Assembly (NCBI RefSeq): GCF_014648475.1
Contig: NZ_BMRE01000023.1
Span: 1-64,000, forward strand
From: Lentzea flava
Lineage (GTDB): Bacteria; Actinomycetota; Actinomycetes; Mycobacteriales; Pseudonocardiaceae
DNA: 64,000 bases
Direction: 5' to 3'
Shown: positions 34,691 through 43,935 of the stretch, piece after piece
Position numbering within the stretch: position 1 is the stretch's first letter
Layout: every line of letters begins with the position of its first letter
Position numbers and translations under genes: made by a program
Notes under the pieces: generated by a model
Told to the model about the DNA's origin: nothing
The model's input: only the letters and a program-made list of their open reading frames with translations
Databases searched by the model: none

Positions 34691-37657
34691 TCAGAAGGCT
34701 TCAGGACGCCGATCGACCACGGGCGAATCCGTGCGGGCGCCGGGCAAATCGATTTCACGCTGAAGTTCGCGCAGCTCAACCGCGATTCGCTCACCGCGCT
34801 CCGGCTGCAGGTCGGCCAGCAGAGCCGCAGCGATCGTCAGGGCCTCGACCGCGCCATCCCGCTGGCCGTCCCGCGCGAGAACACGGCCGAGCACGTGCAA
34901 CGCAGTCGCTTCACTGAGCGGCGCGTCCGCGCGGCCGCAGAACTGGATCGCTTTGCGCGCATACTGTTTAGCTTCGAACATGTTGCCGTCTTCAAGCTCG
35001 ATCTGACTCAGCAATGCGCAGACCTCACCGACACGACCCACCGCCAGCAAGCCGGCGTGTTTCCACAATGCCGCCTCGGCGAATCCACGCGCCTCCGCAG
35101 TGCGCTCCCTGGCAAAGCTCAACTCACCCAGCAGCTGCAGAACGGTGGCTTCGGAGGCCTCGTCTTCCTGGTCACGAGCCAACGCCAACGATTTGTGGTA
35201 GTACGAAGCGGCACGCTCGTACTCGAATGCTTCCTTGTACGCTTCACCAGCGCGGTAAAGAAAGACCTTCTCCATCCCCGGACCGCTTTCGCCGATCTTG
35301 CGGACCAGTGCGAGAGCGCGCTCATGGGAATCAATGCCCATGGTCACGTTGCCGGTGGCGACGAGTATCCGTGCACCGGTGTGCAAACAGGTCGCCACCC
35401 CGGAGGTCTGGTCGCCTTTCGCTCGCTGGTAGGCCAGGTGTGCGGAGTGCACGTAGTGCTCGGCCCGCCCGTACTCCTGACGGGCGAGGTAGGTGTGCCC
35501 GATCTGCTGCAGCAGCCCGGCGGCGTCCTCCTCCGCCGGCTCACCGAGCGCCTTCGCGGCAGCCAGACCGAGGTGCAGGACGTTCAGCACCTCTGCCGTC
35601 AGCCCCTGCCTCAGCCAGATCTGGCCGACCATCTGAGGAATTCGCATGGCGTGCTCGAAGTACCCTGCGTTGACCGCGAACCGCACCAGGGCAACGATGT
35701 TCTGCGCCTCCGCGGTGCACCAGCGATGTGCTGACACCCTGTCCCCGAACTCGAGCGCCTCGACGTTCTCATCGGCGTCCGATTTGGACACTCGAACCAT
35801 CGTGGGGAGCACTCGTACGTCCGCGTTCTCGGCAGTCTTGAGGTAGAAGTCGAGCATGCGGCGTTCGATCGCGCGGCGCTCCGCCGCGTTGTCGAGCAGC
35901 CCTGCCGAGAACTCGCGCAGCAAGTCGTGCAACCGGTACCTGTCCAGTGCGCCGGCCTGCTCCAGCAGGTGAGCCTCCACCAAAGCGTCCAGCGCGTCGT
36001 GCACTCTGCGCGCGGGCAACGCCGCCATGGCGGACGCAGCACTCACGCTGATCACCGGACCCGGATGTGCGCCCAGTGTCCGGAACAGCAGATGCGCGGC
36101 AGTGTCCAAAGCCCGCAACGACTGCATGAAGACGGCACGCGGTCCGTGCATCGTGCCGATGTCGAGCACACCCCGTTCACGGAAGTGCGTCACGAACGCA
36201 CCCAGCTGCACACCCGGCCGTGTCGCGATGTGGTTCGCGAGCACTTTCAACACGATCGGCAGGCCACCGCAGACCTGAGTCAGCTCCACGAGTTCGTCGC
36301 TTCCGCTGCCGCGATCACCGATGCGGTCGACGAGCAGTCGGCACGCTTCATCCGCGCTCAGCGGGTCGATCGAGATCCGTTGCGGTGCAAGTCGAGCCGC
36401 CAGGCCGGACAACCTGGACCGGCTCGTCACGACGACCACACCGGACGAGAACACCGGCAGCAGCTGGTGGATCTGATCGGTGTCCCTGACGTTGTCGAGA
36501 ACCGTCAGCAGCCGCCGCCCGGACAGCAGTGACTGCAGCTTTGCGAGGCGGTGCTCAGGATTGGCGATCCGGTCCGGAGGCACGCCGAGGCCCTGCAGGA
36601 AGCGGTCGACGACGGATGAGGCTTCAACGATGGCACCGTCGGAGAATCCTTGCAGATCAACGAAAAGCACGCCGTCAGGGAAACGGGCTCGACGGGTGTG
36701 GGCCCAGTGGACGGTGAACGCGGTCTTGCCGACGCCGGCGGGGCCGTCCACGACAACGATTCCCGGCTGTGCCGCCATGGCGTCGAGCTTGGCGAACTTG
36801 TCGGCGTGACCGACGAACAGCGGAACGTCGAGTGGGAGTTGCTCGGGAATCAGCACACCCGCCGTGCCGCTCAACGGTGCGGTACGGGCGACACCATGTT
36901 CCCTGAGGCGGTCGTGGAACTCGCGCAGGTCCTGTGCCGCGGCTTCGTTGAGCGAGGCTTTGCAGGCCTGGTACGCACTCAGGTAGAGCTGAGTCGCCTC
37001 GTCGGTGCGCGACAACAGGTGCAGTGCCTCGAGCCGCCGCTTCAGCAAGGTCGGATGCGCCAGGTAGTCGGGCGCCAGGTCGTCGAGCACCTGCAGGACC
37101 GAGTGGTACTCACCCAGCACGAGATACTCGGTGCAGAGCAGGTCGTACGCGGGCATCTGGACGATCTGCAGGGCTCGGTCGCGCCACGCCTCGGCACGGT
37201 CGGATCTGAGGTCTTCGAGTGGACGTTGGTGGCGCCAGATGGTGAATGCGGCTCGAATCGCGTCCAATGCCTGCTGATGATCGCCACGCCTGGCCAGATC
37301 GCGGGCACGATCGACGAGCTCCCGGAACTGGAAGTAGTCGATCAATTTTCGTTCAACGGTGAGCCGATAAGCACCGTTCGTGACGAGCAATTCCACTCGA
37401 TCTTGCATCGATTCGAGTGCTCGCCGGATCCGCCAGGAATACGAGTGGAGCGTTTGGGTCGGGTTCTTCGGCGGCTCATCGTCCTCGCACCACACCCAGT
37501 CCACGAGCTCCGCCGCAGGTACAGAGGCTCCTGGCTGCACCAGCAGAGCAGCCAGCATGGCGCGCAACTTGGGCGGGCCCCATTGCGTGTCGACGGTCTC
37601 GCCGACACGTATTCCCGTTTGTCCCAGAATCGTGAATCGCGCATCCACGAGCGCCAC
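34691..37657 (-). CDS. AfsR/SARP-type regulator with NB-ARC and TPR domains
   Basis: 988 residues in AfsR order: OmpR-type winged helix (FTILGQTGIRVGETVDTQWG, then KLRAMLAALLVQPGASVPAA) at 1-95; bacterial transcriptional activation domain at ~105-255; NB-ARC ATPase from ~280, with Walker A DGPAGVGKTAFTVHW near residue 300, Walker B LLTVLDNV near 390 and GGLPIVL near 470; then TPR-like repeats from ~620 to the end (LLQQIGHTYLARQEYGRAEH). Such proteins switch on secondary-metabolite or envelope genes after an ATP-dependent signal. The divergent GT-B-like gene, 232 bp away, is the closest likely target. No biosynthetic cluster is intact nearby. Confidence 0.92.
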   Translation of the reverse strand: MALVDARFTILGQTGIRVGETVDTQWGPPKLRAMLAALLVQPGASVPAAELVDWVWCEDDEPPKNPTQTLHSYSWRIRRALESMQDRVELLVTNGAYRLTVERKLIDYFQFRELVDRARDLARRGDHQQALDAIRAAFTIWRHQRPLEDLRSDRAEAWRDRALQIVQMPAYDLLCTEYLVLGEYHSVLQVLDDLAPDYLAHPTLLKRRLEALHLLSRTDEATQLYLSAYQACKASLNEAAAQDLREFHDRLREHGVARTAPLSGTAGVLIPEQLPLDVPLFVGHADKFAKLDAMAAQPGIVVVDGPAGVGKTAFTVHWAHTRRARFPDGVLFVDLQGFSDGAIVEASSVVDRFLQGLGVPPDRIANPEHRLAKLQSLLSGRRLLTVLDNVRDTDQIHQLLPVFSSGVVVVTSRSRLSGLAARLAPQRISIDPLSADEACRLLVDRIGDRGSGSDELVELTQVCGGLPIVLKVLANHIATRPGVQLGAFVTHFRERGVLDIGTMHGPRAVFMQSLRALDTAAHLLFRTLGAHPGPVISVSAASAMAALPARRVHDALDALVEAHLLEQAGALDRYRLHDLLREFSAGLLDNAAERRAIERRMLDFYLKTAENADVRVLPTMVRVSKSDADENVEALEFGDRVSAHRWCTAEAQNIVALVRFAVNAGYFEHAMRIPQMVGQIWLRQGLTAEVLNVLHLGLAAAKALGEPAEEDAAGLLQQIGHTYLARQEYGRAEHYVHSAHLAYQRAKGDQTSGVATCLHTGARILVATGNVTMGIDSHERALALVRKIGESGPGMEKVFLYRAGEAYKEAFEYERAASYYHKSLALARDQEDEASEATVLQLLGELSFARERTAEARGFAEAALWKHAGLLAVGRVGEVCALLSQIELEDGNMFEAKQYARKAIQFCGRADAPLSEATALHVLGRVLARDGQRDGAVEALTIAAALLADLQPERGERIAVELRELQREIDLPGARTDSPVVDRRPEAF

Positions 37658-37889
37658 CCCTCATCCCCGCCGAAGAGTGTCCTCCCTGTTCAACACCGAT
37701 GCAACGCACTCGTTCGGCCGAAGGTGACAGTTAAGTGACAGTCCATTGACATGCGCGTGTGAATGGTGGCGGCAACCCGTCTGATCGCCGTCGCCGGATG
37801 TGCTTTGAAGTGCGCGAAGAGTTTTTGACAGCTCAATGAACGGTCTCGGCCGGATGGTCTTGGCATCGCTTCTACGGAGGGAGGCCGGG
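37658..37889. promoter_or_regulatory. Divergent promoter region between the SARP gene and the GT-B-like gene
   Basis: A 232-bp spacer between two divergent starts, noticeably less GC-rich than the genes (for example gaagagtttttgacagctcaa at 37818-37838). TTGACA at 37826-37831 could be a -35 box for the plus-strand gene. SARP operators are usually direct heptamer repeats; I could not identify a clear set by eye. Confidence 0.4.
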
Positions 37890-39014
37890 ATGAACTGGTT
37901 CACGACCCCGCTCGGCGCGGGAGGTGTGCACCGGGCGACGGTGCCGGGATGCCGCAAAGTGCTGGTGATCGTGCCCAGCGTGGTGGCGGGCACGCGGCTG
38001 CTCGACCTTTTGCCGTTGCTGGACAGCGATTTTCGCATCCAGGTGTACTTCACACTGCCTGAGCCGTGTGGCAGCACGACCAGGTTCCTCAGCGCGATCG
38101 GTGGGCTGGTCATTCCCTGGGAGATGGCGTTGCAGCACGAGTTCGACCTGGTGCTCGCGGCCAGCTACCGGTTCATCGACCGGGCGCCGGGGCCGGTGCT
38201 CGTGCTGCCGCACGGGGCGAGTGCGATGAAGTCGCGGCAACGGGTTCGCGCGGCAGGAGAAGGTGCGCGGCCGGTGCACGGGCTTGATCGGCAGCTGCTC
38301 ATGCGCGACGGCAAGGTGCCCGCCTCGGCGATCGTGTTGTCGCACGACCAGGAGCTCGACGTGCTGGCCGAGTCGTGTCCGGAGGCGCTGCCGGCTGCGG
38401 TCGTGGCGGGGGACATCTGCCTCGACCGGATGCGGGCGAGCTTGCCGTTTCGCGAGCACTACCGGCGGGCGCTCGGCGTGGAACCCGGGGAGACGCTCGT
38501 CACGATCAGCTCCACCTGGACCGCGGAGTCGACGTTCCACCAACGCCCTGAGCTGTATCGGGAACTCCCCCGCAGCGGCAAGGTGGCCGCGGTGCTGCAC
38601 CCGAACATCTGGGCGGCGCACGGCGAGTGGCAGGTGCGGTCGTGGCTCGCCGGCAGCGAGGTGATGATCATTCCGCCGGAGGAGGGCTGGCGGGCGACGG
38701 TGATCGCGAGCGATGTCGTCGTCGGTGATTTCGGGTCGACGACTCAGTACGCCGCCGCGGTCGGGACGCGCGTCCTGCTCGCCACGTGTCCAGAGGTCCG
38801 TGACGGCAGCCTCGCACACGCCCTGCGGCGAGTGGTGCCGATGTTCGCCGGTGACATCGCGGAAGCCGTTGCCGTACCCGGATTCGCGGACCTGATCAGC
38901 TCTCGGCTCGACCAGGCCGGCGCCATTCTGCGCGCCACCATGTACCGCCTGCTCGGCATCCAGGAACCCGCCCACGCCGTACCGGTGGCGCCGTGTTCGT
39001 TGACGACGGCGTGA
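37890..39014 (+). CDS. GT-B-fold-like protein of unknown function
   Basis: 374 residues from ATG 37890, with GGAGGGAGG upstream. It resembles actinomycete proteins sometimes mislabelled as translation factors: VLVIVPSVVAGTRLLDLLPL, then LVIPWEMALQHEFDLVLAAS, VLVLPHGASAMK, LVTISSTWTAESTF and VVVGDFGSTTQYAAAVGTRV. The two-domain Rossmann pattern, with a glycine- and serine-rich second half, is like CDP-glycerol glycerophosphotransferases and other GT-B transferases. No signal or membrane segment. Divergent from the SARP gene. Substrate unknown. Confidence 0.65.
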   Translation: MNWFTTPLGAGGVHRATVPGCRKVLVIVPSVVAGTRLLDLLPLLDSDFRIQVYFTLPEPCGSTTRFLSAIGGLVIPWEMALQHEFDLVLAASYRFIDRAPGPVLVLPHGASAMKSRQRVRAAGEGARPVHGLDRQLLMRDGKVPASAIVLSHDQELDVLAESCPEALPAAVVAGDICLDRMRASLPFREHYRRALGVEPGETLVTISSTWTAESTFHQRPELYRELPRSGKVAAVLHPNIWAAHGEWQVRSWLAGSEVMIIPPEEGWRATVIASDVVVGDFGSTTQYAAAVGTRVLLATCPEVRDGSLAHALRRVVPMFAGDIAEAVAVPGFADLISSRLDQAGAILRATMYRLLGIQEPAHAVPVAPCSLTTA

Positions 39015-39027
39015 TCCGGGAGAACGG

Positions 39028-39060
39028 GGTGCTGCTCGTGCGAAGTGACCGGGCAGCACC
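39028..39060. terminator. Hairpin between convergent genes
   Basis: GGTGCTGC (39028-39035) pairs with GCAGCACC (39053-39060), an 8-bp stem with a 17-nt loop, just after the stop of the GT-B-like gene and ahead of the STAND gene stop at 39107. Confidence 0.4.
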
Positions 39061-39106
39061 GAAGTGGTGGACGCTGGCGGACGTGCTGCTGGCCGCGCCC
39101 GAGCTG

Positions 39107-41227
39107 TCAGCCGCGGTCGCGCTCGCGGTCGCCCGGCTGTTGCTGCAGAGGTACGTCGGCTGCTCGCTCGTCGTCGTCCCGATCCAGCGCGGCGAGCCGA
39201 TCCCTGACGCGGTCGGCGCTCGGGTCGAAGGATTCGCCGTAGCAGGCCAGCGAGGAGCGGTAGTGGTCGCGAGCGTGCACCAGATCGCCTTGCCGCTCGG
39301 CGATTTCGCCCATCAACTCGAACGCGTCGGCGACGTGCAACGGTGAGCCCGCGTCGCGGACGTCTGCCAGCACGCCGTCGGCGAGTCGAGCAGCCTCGCC
39401 GAACCGCGAGGCGTGGAGAAGCGCGCGGGACAAGAACATCCGTGCGCGTGCCTTGTCGACCACGTTGTCCAGCAACGCCTCGGACTCCTGGAGTTCGGCG
39501 ATCGCTTCGTCGATGCGGCCCATCGCGATGAGCACCTCGCCGACCCGTCGACGAGCGAGACCGACGCCACGCACGCGCCCGTGGCAGGTCTCCACGTCCA
39601 CGCCTTCGCGGAAGTACCGGAGGGCGATGTCGAACTCGCCCTTCAACCGGTGGATGTGGCCCAGCTGCACCAGGGCCGTCGCCCGGCTGCCGAGATCGTG
39701 GTCACCCGCGAGGTCGAGCACGGTGCGGATCTGGAAGGTCGCCTCGTCGAGCCGGCCGAGGTTTCGCAACGCCACCGCCAGCTGGTTGCGCAGGCGCGCC
39801 TCCGCGGTCCGCTCACCGCACAACTGCGCCGCCCGCACGCCCAGTTCGTGGGTGTAGAGCCAGTCCGAGTAGTGGTGACGCCGCTGGAACAGCGCGAACA
39901 TGGCCTCGGCGAGCTGCCAGACGAGTTCCGGCCAGCCGTGGACGTCGGCCGCGCGCAACGACTGCACGAGGTTGTCGCGCTCGTGGTCGAGCCAGTCGAG
40001 CGCTTCGGCCCGCGACCCGAACACGTCCGGGTCCGCCGACTTGAAGCGCAGTCCCACACGAGGACGGCCGGGGATCGCGGCGGAGTCGGCGACGGCGGCC
40101 TTGTCGAGGTAGAACTCCACGGCCCGGTGGATCGCTTCCACGCGTTCGGTGTCGTCCTGCCCACGGGCGTGGAGCCGCAGGAGGTCGTGGAACCGGAACC
40201 GGTCGTCACCGACCTCGATCAGCAGGTTCTTCTCCACCAGATCGTCGAGATCGTCCTCGACATCGGCGACGTCGTCGGCGAGCATCGCCGCCGCGGCCTC
40301 CACACCGAAACTGTGACCCGGATGCCACGCGGTCAGGCGGTACAGCTTGGCCTGTCGCTGCGGCAAGTCCACATAGGACAAGTCGAGCACCGCGCTCACC
40401 GACGTGGAACCGCCGAGGTCGAGGCCGGCCAGCCGGCGGTTCTCGGTTCTCAGCTCGTCGACCTCTCTCGCCAGAGTGCGCCGCGGCCGTCTGGACAACC
40501 GCGCGCCGATCACCCCGAGCGCGATCGGCATGCCACCGCACAGCCTGGCCAGCTCGCGCGCGGCGTCGGCTTCCACTGCGAGCCGGGGCTCCCCCACGAC
40601 CTGTTCCAGCAGTTCGACCGACGCACTGAGGTCCATCGGGTCGACCTCGATGAACCTGGCGCCGTCCATGCCGAGCGGGCTGAGCCGCCACCGGCTGGTC
40701 ACCACCACGACGCAGCTCGGCGAAGCGGGCAGCAGAGGCCTGACCTGGGCCGCACTGGCGGCGTTGTCGAGCAGGACCGCGAACGAGCGATCAGCCGTCA
40801 GCGACCGGAAGAGCGCCTGGCGTTGCGGAAGGCTCGGCGGCACGACCTCGACACCGAGCGCGCCGAGGAACCACTCGAGCACTTCGTCGGGCTGTGCGGC
40901 GTCCGCGTGGGCGCCCAGGTCGACGTAGAGCTGGCCGTCGGGGAACTGGTCGCGCGTGTCGTGCAGCCACCTCAGCGCCAGCGAGGTCTTGCCGACACCA
41001 GGAGGTCCGCTGACCACGACGAGCAACTGATGATCTTCGTGCTCGTGCCACCTGTCGAGCTCCGTCAGTTCCTCGACCCTGCTGACGAACACCCTGGGTG
41101 CGGGCGGCAACTGTTGCGGCACAGCGATTCCAGGCGGTCCGGAATGGATGTTCAGCGTACCGATCGTCCTGGCCTGCACCACGTTTCCACAGGTGGTTCC
41201 GGACATGGTGTTTTCGACTCTGGCCAC
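39107..41227 (-). CDS. STAND protein: NB-ARC ATPase with TPR repeats
   Basis: 706 residues without a recognised DNA-binding domain. An N-terminal ~25-residue motif, SGTTCGNVVQARTIGTLNIH, is of a kind that recurs before NB-ARC domains in actinomycetes and may be an adaptor for effector recruitment. The NB-ARC core follows: Walker A VVSGPPGVGKTSLALRWLHD near residue 75, Walker B SFAVLLDNAAS, GGMPIAL near 230, and a winged-helix section (RFHDLLRLHARGQ). TPR repeats occupy ~430-680. It could be a signal-sensing regulator or an immune STAND protein that works through a separate effector. The start assigned is the GTG/ATG at 41227; the first residues MARVENTM are uncertain. Confidence 0.82.
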   Translation of the reverse strand: MARVENTMSGTTCGNVVQARTIGTLNIHSGPPGIAVPQQLPPAPRVFVSRVEELTELDRWHEHEDHQLLVVVSGPPGVGKTSLALRWLHDTRDQFPDGQLYVDLGAHADAAQPDEVLEWFLGALGVEVVPPSLPQRQALFRSLTADRSFAVLLDNAASAAQVRPLLPASPSCVVVVTSRWRLSPLGMDGARFIEVDPMDLSASVELLEQVVGEPRLAVEADAARELARLCGGMPIALGVIGARLSRRPRRTLAREVDELRTENRRLAGLDLGGSTSVSAVLDLSYVDLPQRQAKLYRLTAWHPGHSFGVEAAAAMLADDVADVEDDLDDLVEKNLLIEVGDDRFRFHDLLRLHARGQDDTERVEAIHRAVEFYLDKAAVADSAAIPGRPRVGLRFKSADPDVFGSRAEALDWLDHERDNLVQSLRAADVHGWPELVWQLAEAMFALFQRRHHYSDWLYTHELGVRAAQLCGERTAEARLRNQLAVALRNLGRLDEATFQIRTVLDLAGDHDLGSRATALVQLGHIHRLKGEFDIALRYFREGVDVETCHGRVRGVGLARRRVGEVLIAMGRIDEAIAELQESEALLDNVVDKARARMFLSRALLHASRFGEAARLADGVLADVRDAGSPLHVADAFELMGEIAERQGDLVHARDHYRSSLACYGESFDPSADRVRDRLAALDRDDDERAADVPLQQQPGDRERDRG

Positions 41228-41305
41228 CCGACATCACCCCGCGACCACGCTACGACGTGGAGGTCGGGCAAGACACCCACCGCAATTCGTCAGATGGGCA
41301 CTCTG

Positions 41306-41750
41306 ATGAATATGCGCATCCTCTTCTCAAGCGTTCCGCAGCACGGCCACCTGCTGCCGCTGCTCCCCCTCGCCCGCGCGTTCCAGGCCCGCGGGGACCT
41401 GGATCGACCTGACGGCGGACGAGGCGTTCGCGGTGGTGGAGGGCTTCAAGGCCGATCTGGTCGTGGCCCAGCTCTGCGATTACGTGGGGCCGTTGGTGGC
41501 TCATGAAAGGTGTGCCGCTGGTGGTGCTGCCGCAGGGGCCGACCAGTTCTTCCAGGCCGAGCGGGTGGCGGCGGCCGGGGCCGGGATCGCGCTCGACCCG
41601 CCCGCGCAGGCACCGGAGGCGTTGGTGGCGGCCGTGCGGTCGGTGCTGGAGGACGTGAGCTTCCGGGAGAACGTCTCCGCGATCGCCAAGGAGATCGCCG
41701 CGATGCCGGACGCGGATGAGGTGGTCCTGATGCTGGAAGCCGGTCCATGA
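41306..41750 (+). pseudogene. Internally deleted MGT-type glycosyltransferase
   Basis: The start is a typical macrolide/UDP-glucuronosyltransferase-like N-terminus (MRILFSSVPQHGHLLPLLPL). The middle is shortened and shifted (AFAVVEGFKADLVVAQLCDYVG), and the C-terminus matches the family end (ADQFFQAERVAAAGAGIALD, then AVRSVLEDVSFRENVSAIA). An intact enzyme needs ~390 residues; here only about 150 codons remain in two or more frames. Probably a relic of natural-product or self-resistance glycosylation. A TetR remnant follows directly. Confidence 0.75.
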
Positions 41751-41789
41751 CGAGGTCCTACCACTCGCCGCGCCGTGCCTGGGACGCCG

Positions 41790-42150
41790 CCGACACCCGT
41801 CGAGGGTGCGGCCGTGGAGTTGTTCTCCGCCAACGGGTACGCGCGGGTCACGGTGGCGGACATCGCGAAGCAGGCCGGGGTCGCGCCGCAGACCGTCTAC
41901 TCGAGCGCGGGCAGCAGGTGGTCGAGGTGCTCTACGCGGCGATCCCTGCGCACGAGGACGGGGCAGCGCTCTGGGAGCGGAGCACGACGGCGTACCGGCA
42001 GGCGCTGCGGAATGTCGCGGAACACCTGTGCGACAAAGGTCTTCTCGGCATGGAGGTCGACAAGGCCACGGACGTGCTGTGGTTCTGCTTCGGGTTCGGG
42101 GCGTGGCGGACGCTCGTCAAGGAGTGCGGCTGGTCCTGGAGTGCCGGTCG
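41790..42150 (+). pseudogene. Broken TetR-family regulator
   Basis: The helix-turn-helix is clear (AVELFSANGYARVTVADIAK, then QAGVAPQTVYSS), but the frame is lost near 41910. The ligand-binding part continues in a different frame (VEVLYAAIPAHEDGAALWER, then DKATDVLWFCFGFGAWRTLV). Part of the domain between the halves is also missing. It likely once controlled the adjacent glycosyltransferase remnant. Confidence 0.75.
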
Positions 42151-42195
42151 TCACAGACGGAAATATTCCACGCGATCAGGTGCTTTGCTTCCACC

Positions 42196-42795
42196 GTGAA
42201 GCTCGTCTACGTCTTCGACGCCTACTGCGGCTGGTCGCACGCCTTCTCCGGCACCCTGGAGCAGGTCATCGCGCGTCATCCCGACCTGCCGGTCGAGGTG
42301 GTCTCCGGTGGGCTGTTCACCGGGCAGCGGCGGGTGCCGATTCGCGAGTACGGGTTCATCAAGGCCGCCAACGTCCAGGTCACCGCGCAGACCGGGGCGT
42401 GGTTCGGCGAGGCCTTCAACGCGGTGCTCGACGAGGGCACGTTCGTCATGGACTCCGGGGACGCCGCGCGGGGGCTGATCGCGCTGCGCCAGGCCGCGCC
42501 GGAGAAGGCCGCCGAGCTGGCGATCGCGATGCAGAAGGCGTACTTCCACGACGGGTTGAGCCTGTCCGACGCGAAGACCTACCGGAAGATCGCCGACGAC
42601 TTCGGCCTCGACTCCGACGCGGTCGTGGGCGCGTTCAAGACCGCTGTGCCCGACGCCGACTTCCAGCTGGCGGCACGGCTCGGCGTGAGCAGCTTTCCGA
42701 CGCTGATCGCGGTCAAGGGGAGCAACGCGTACGCGCTCGCACGTGGACACGCCACGGTCGAGCAGGTCGAGGCCAGGCTGGCCGCCCTGCTCTGA
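42196..42795 (+). CDS. DsbA-family protein with a Cys-Gly-Trp-Ser site
   Basis: 199 residues from GTG 42196: thioredoxin fold with helical insert typical of DsbA/FrnE-like oxidoreductases (VYVFDAYCGWSHAFSGTLEQ; cis-Pro loop GVSSFPTLIAVKG). The usual C-x-x-C is C11-G-W-S14 here, so a classic disulfide relay cannot work. A monothiol role, for example isomerase, conjugation or reduction via glutathione/mycothiol, is possible. No signal peptide, so it is cytoplasmic. It is separated by only 2 bp from the convergent GGDEF gene. Confidence 0.82.
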   Translation: MKLVYVFDAYCGWSHAFSGTLEQVIARHPDLPVEVVSGGLFTGQRRVPIREYGFIKAANVQVTAQTGAWFGEAFNAVLDEGTFVMDSGDAARGLIALRQAAPEKAAELAIAMQKAYFHDGLSLSDAKTYRKIADDFGLDSDAVVGAFKTAVPDADFQLAARLGVSSFPTLIAVKGSNAYALARGHATVEQVEARLAALL

Positions 42796-42797
42796 CG

Positions 42798-43721
42798 TCA
42801 GTTGGTGTGGTGACGGTTGGTCCACGCGGCCACGGCGGGCAGCACGTCGGTGATCCACTCGCGGGCGGCTGCGGTGAGCTCGTAGCGCGCCGCCCGGCGG
42901 TGCACGAAACCGTTGTCCTGCAGGTGGTCCAGCGTGCGGTGCACGTTCGGGCCGAGTGCTGAGACCAGTTCGTCGAGCACCTTGGCGCCGTCGGACAACG
43001 CGACGAGCACGTGCGGCAGCTGGTCGGTGCTCATCAGGTCCTGCAACGCGATCAGGTGGTGCAGCGCCGAGGTGTCGGGGTTCCGCTCTGCCGCGAAAGC
43101 GCTCGCGTCGTGCACCTGGACGCGGGCCCTGCCCTTGCGCTTCGCCCGCTGCAACGCCGCGTCGGTGTCGCGGACCAGGTCGATCAACGTGTCGTCGCTG
43201 CCGGGGACGTGGGACGCGACGCCGATGGACGCCGTCTGGCCGTACAACGTCATGCCGTAGCCGTCGTTGGTGGTGATCTCGGTCTGCAGCGCGCGGATTC
43301 CGCGCAGGATCCGTTCGGCCACGACAGCGGCCTCACCCGCCGTGGTGCGCGGCAGCAGAACGAGGAACTCGTCGCCGCCGTACCGGCACACGAGGTCCGA
43401 CGAGCGCGTGTGTGCTTTCAGGACACCGGCCACGTCGCCCAGCACGACGTCCCCTGCGGGGTGGCCGTACTCGTCGTTGATCTTCTTGAAGCGGTCGAGG
43501 TCGATCATCAGCAGCGCGACCTGCTCCCAGCGGCGCTGAGCGCGGCGGTACAGCGCGGGCGCCTGGTCGTCCCAGCCCCAGCGGCCGAGCAGGCCCGTCA
43601 GCCGATCCGTCGCCCATGCGCCAACGGGTTGTGCGCACGTGCCACAGCGCGAGGGAGCGCTCTCGTCGTGCAGACGCAGAGAACCGTGGTCCACCGGAAG
43701 CCCCATCCGCGCAGTCGCCAT
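42798..43721 (-). CDS. GGDEF diguanylate cyclase fused to a C-terminal winged helix
   Basis: 307 residues. A short N-terminal part with a CGTC pair (26-29, possible metal knuckle), then a complete GGDEF domain (~38-200): LLMIDLDRFKKINDEYGHPAG and RYGGDEFLVLL, active-site GGDEF at 115-119. An intact product-inhibition site, R106-S-S-D109, lies five residues before it. Residues ~215-300 look like a winged helix (GAKVLDELVSALGPNVHRTL, DNGFVHRRAARYELTAAARE) similar to MarR/HxlR proteins. It should make c-di-GMP in the cytoplasm, and the DNA-binding half could link synthesis to transcription. The ATG at 43721 is divergent from the XRE gene. Confidence 0.85.
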   Translation of the reverse strand: MATARMGLPVDHGSLRLHDESAPSRCGTCAQPVGAWATDRLTGLLGRWGWDDQAPALYRRAQRRWEQVALLMIDLDRFKKINDEYGHPAGDVVLGDVAGVLKAHTRSSDLVCRYGGDEFLVLLPRTTAGEAAVVAERILRGIRALQTEITTNDGYGMTLYGQTASIGVASHVPGSDDTLIDLVRDTDAALQRAKRKGRARVQVHDASAFAAERNPDTSALHHLIALQDLMSTDQLPHVLVALSDGAKVLDELVSALGPNVHRTLDHLQDNGFVHRRAARYELTAAAREWITDVLPAVAAWTNRHHTN

Positions 43722-43760
43722 GAGTCCCCCCAGACATCAGCTCTGACTGGCTCGAACTGC

Positions 43761-43813
43761 CACTTTCAACTGAAGTGACGTCGTTCGGATCAAACGCGAC
43801 ACATCAGTTGAAG
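43761..43813. promoter_or_regulatory. Inverted elements in the GGDEF/XRE divergent spacer
   Basis: CACTT at 43761-43765 and AAGTG at 43773-43777 form a 5-bp inverted repeat around TCAACTG. TTCAACTGA (43765-43773) recurs inverted as TCAGTTGAA (43804-43812), about 30 bp away. A plausible operator pair for the XRE regulator or for the winged helix of the GGDEF protein. Confidence 0.35.
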
Positions 43814-43935
43814 CGGCGGAGTGTGATCATAGGGCTACACAGTGGTGGATTCAACCCCTGTGATGCCATATGCTCTGCGGGTTCCACAACAGTGGAATGA
43901 TCGCTGGCCAGGGGTCGCTCCAGCGGAGGTGTGGC

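Noticed and set aside
38993..39346. Short plus-strand frame after the GT-B-like gene
   Set aside because: The first ~35 codons look plausible, but the rest is antisense to the STAND gene and there is no ribosome-binding site.
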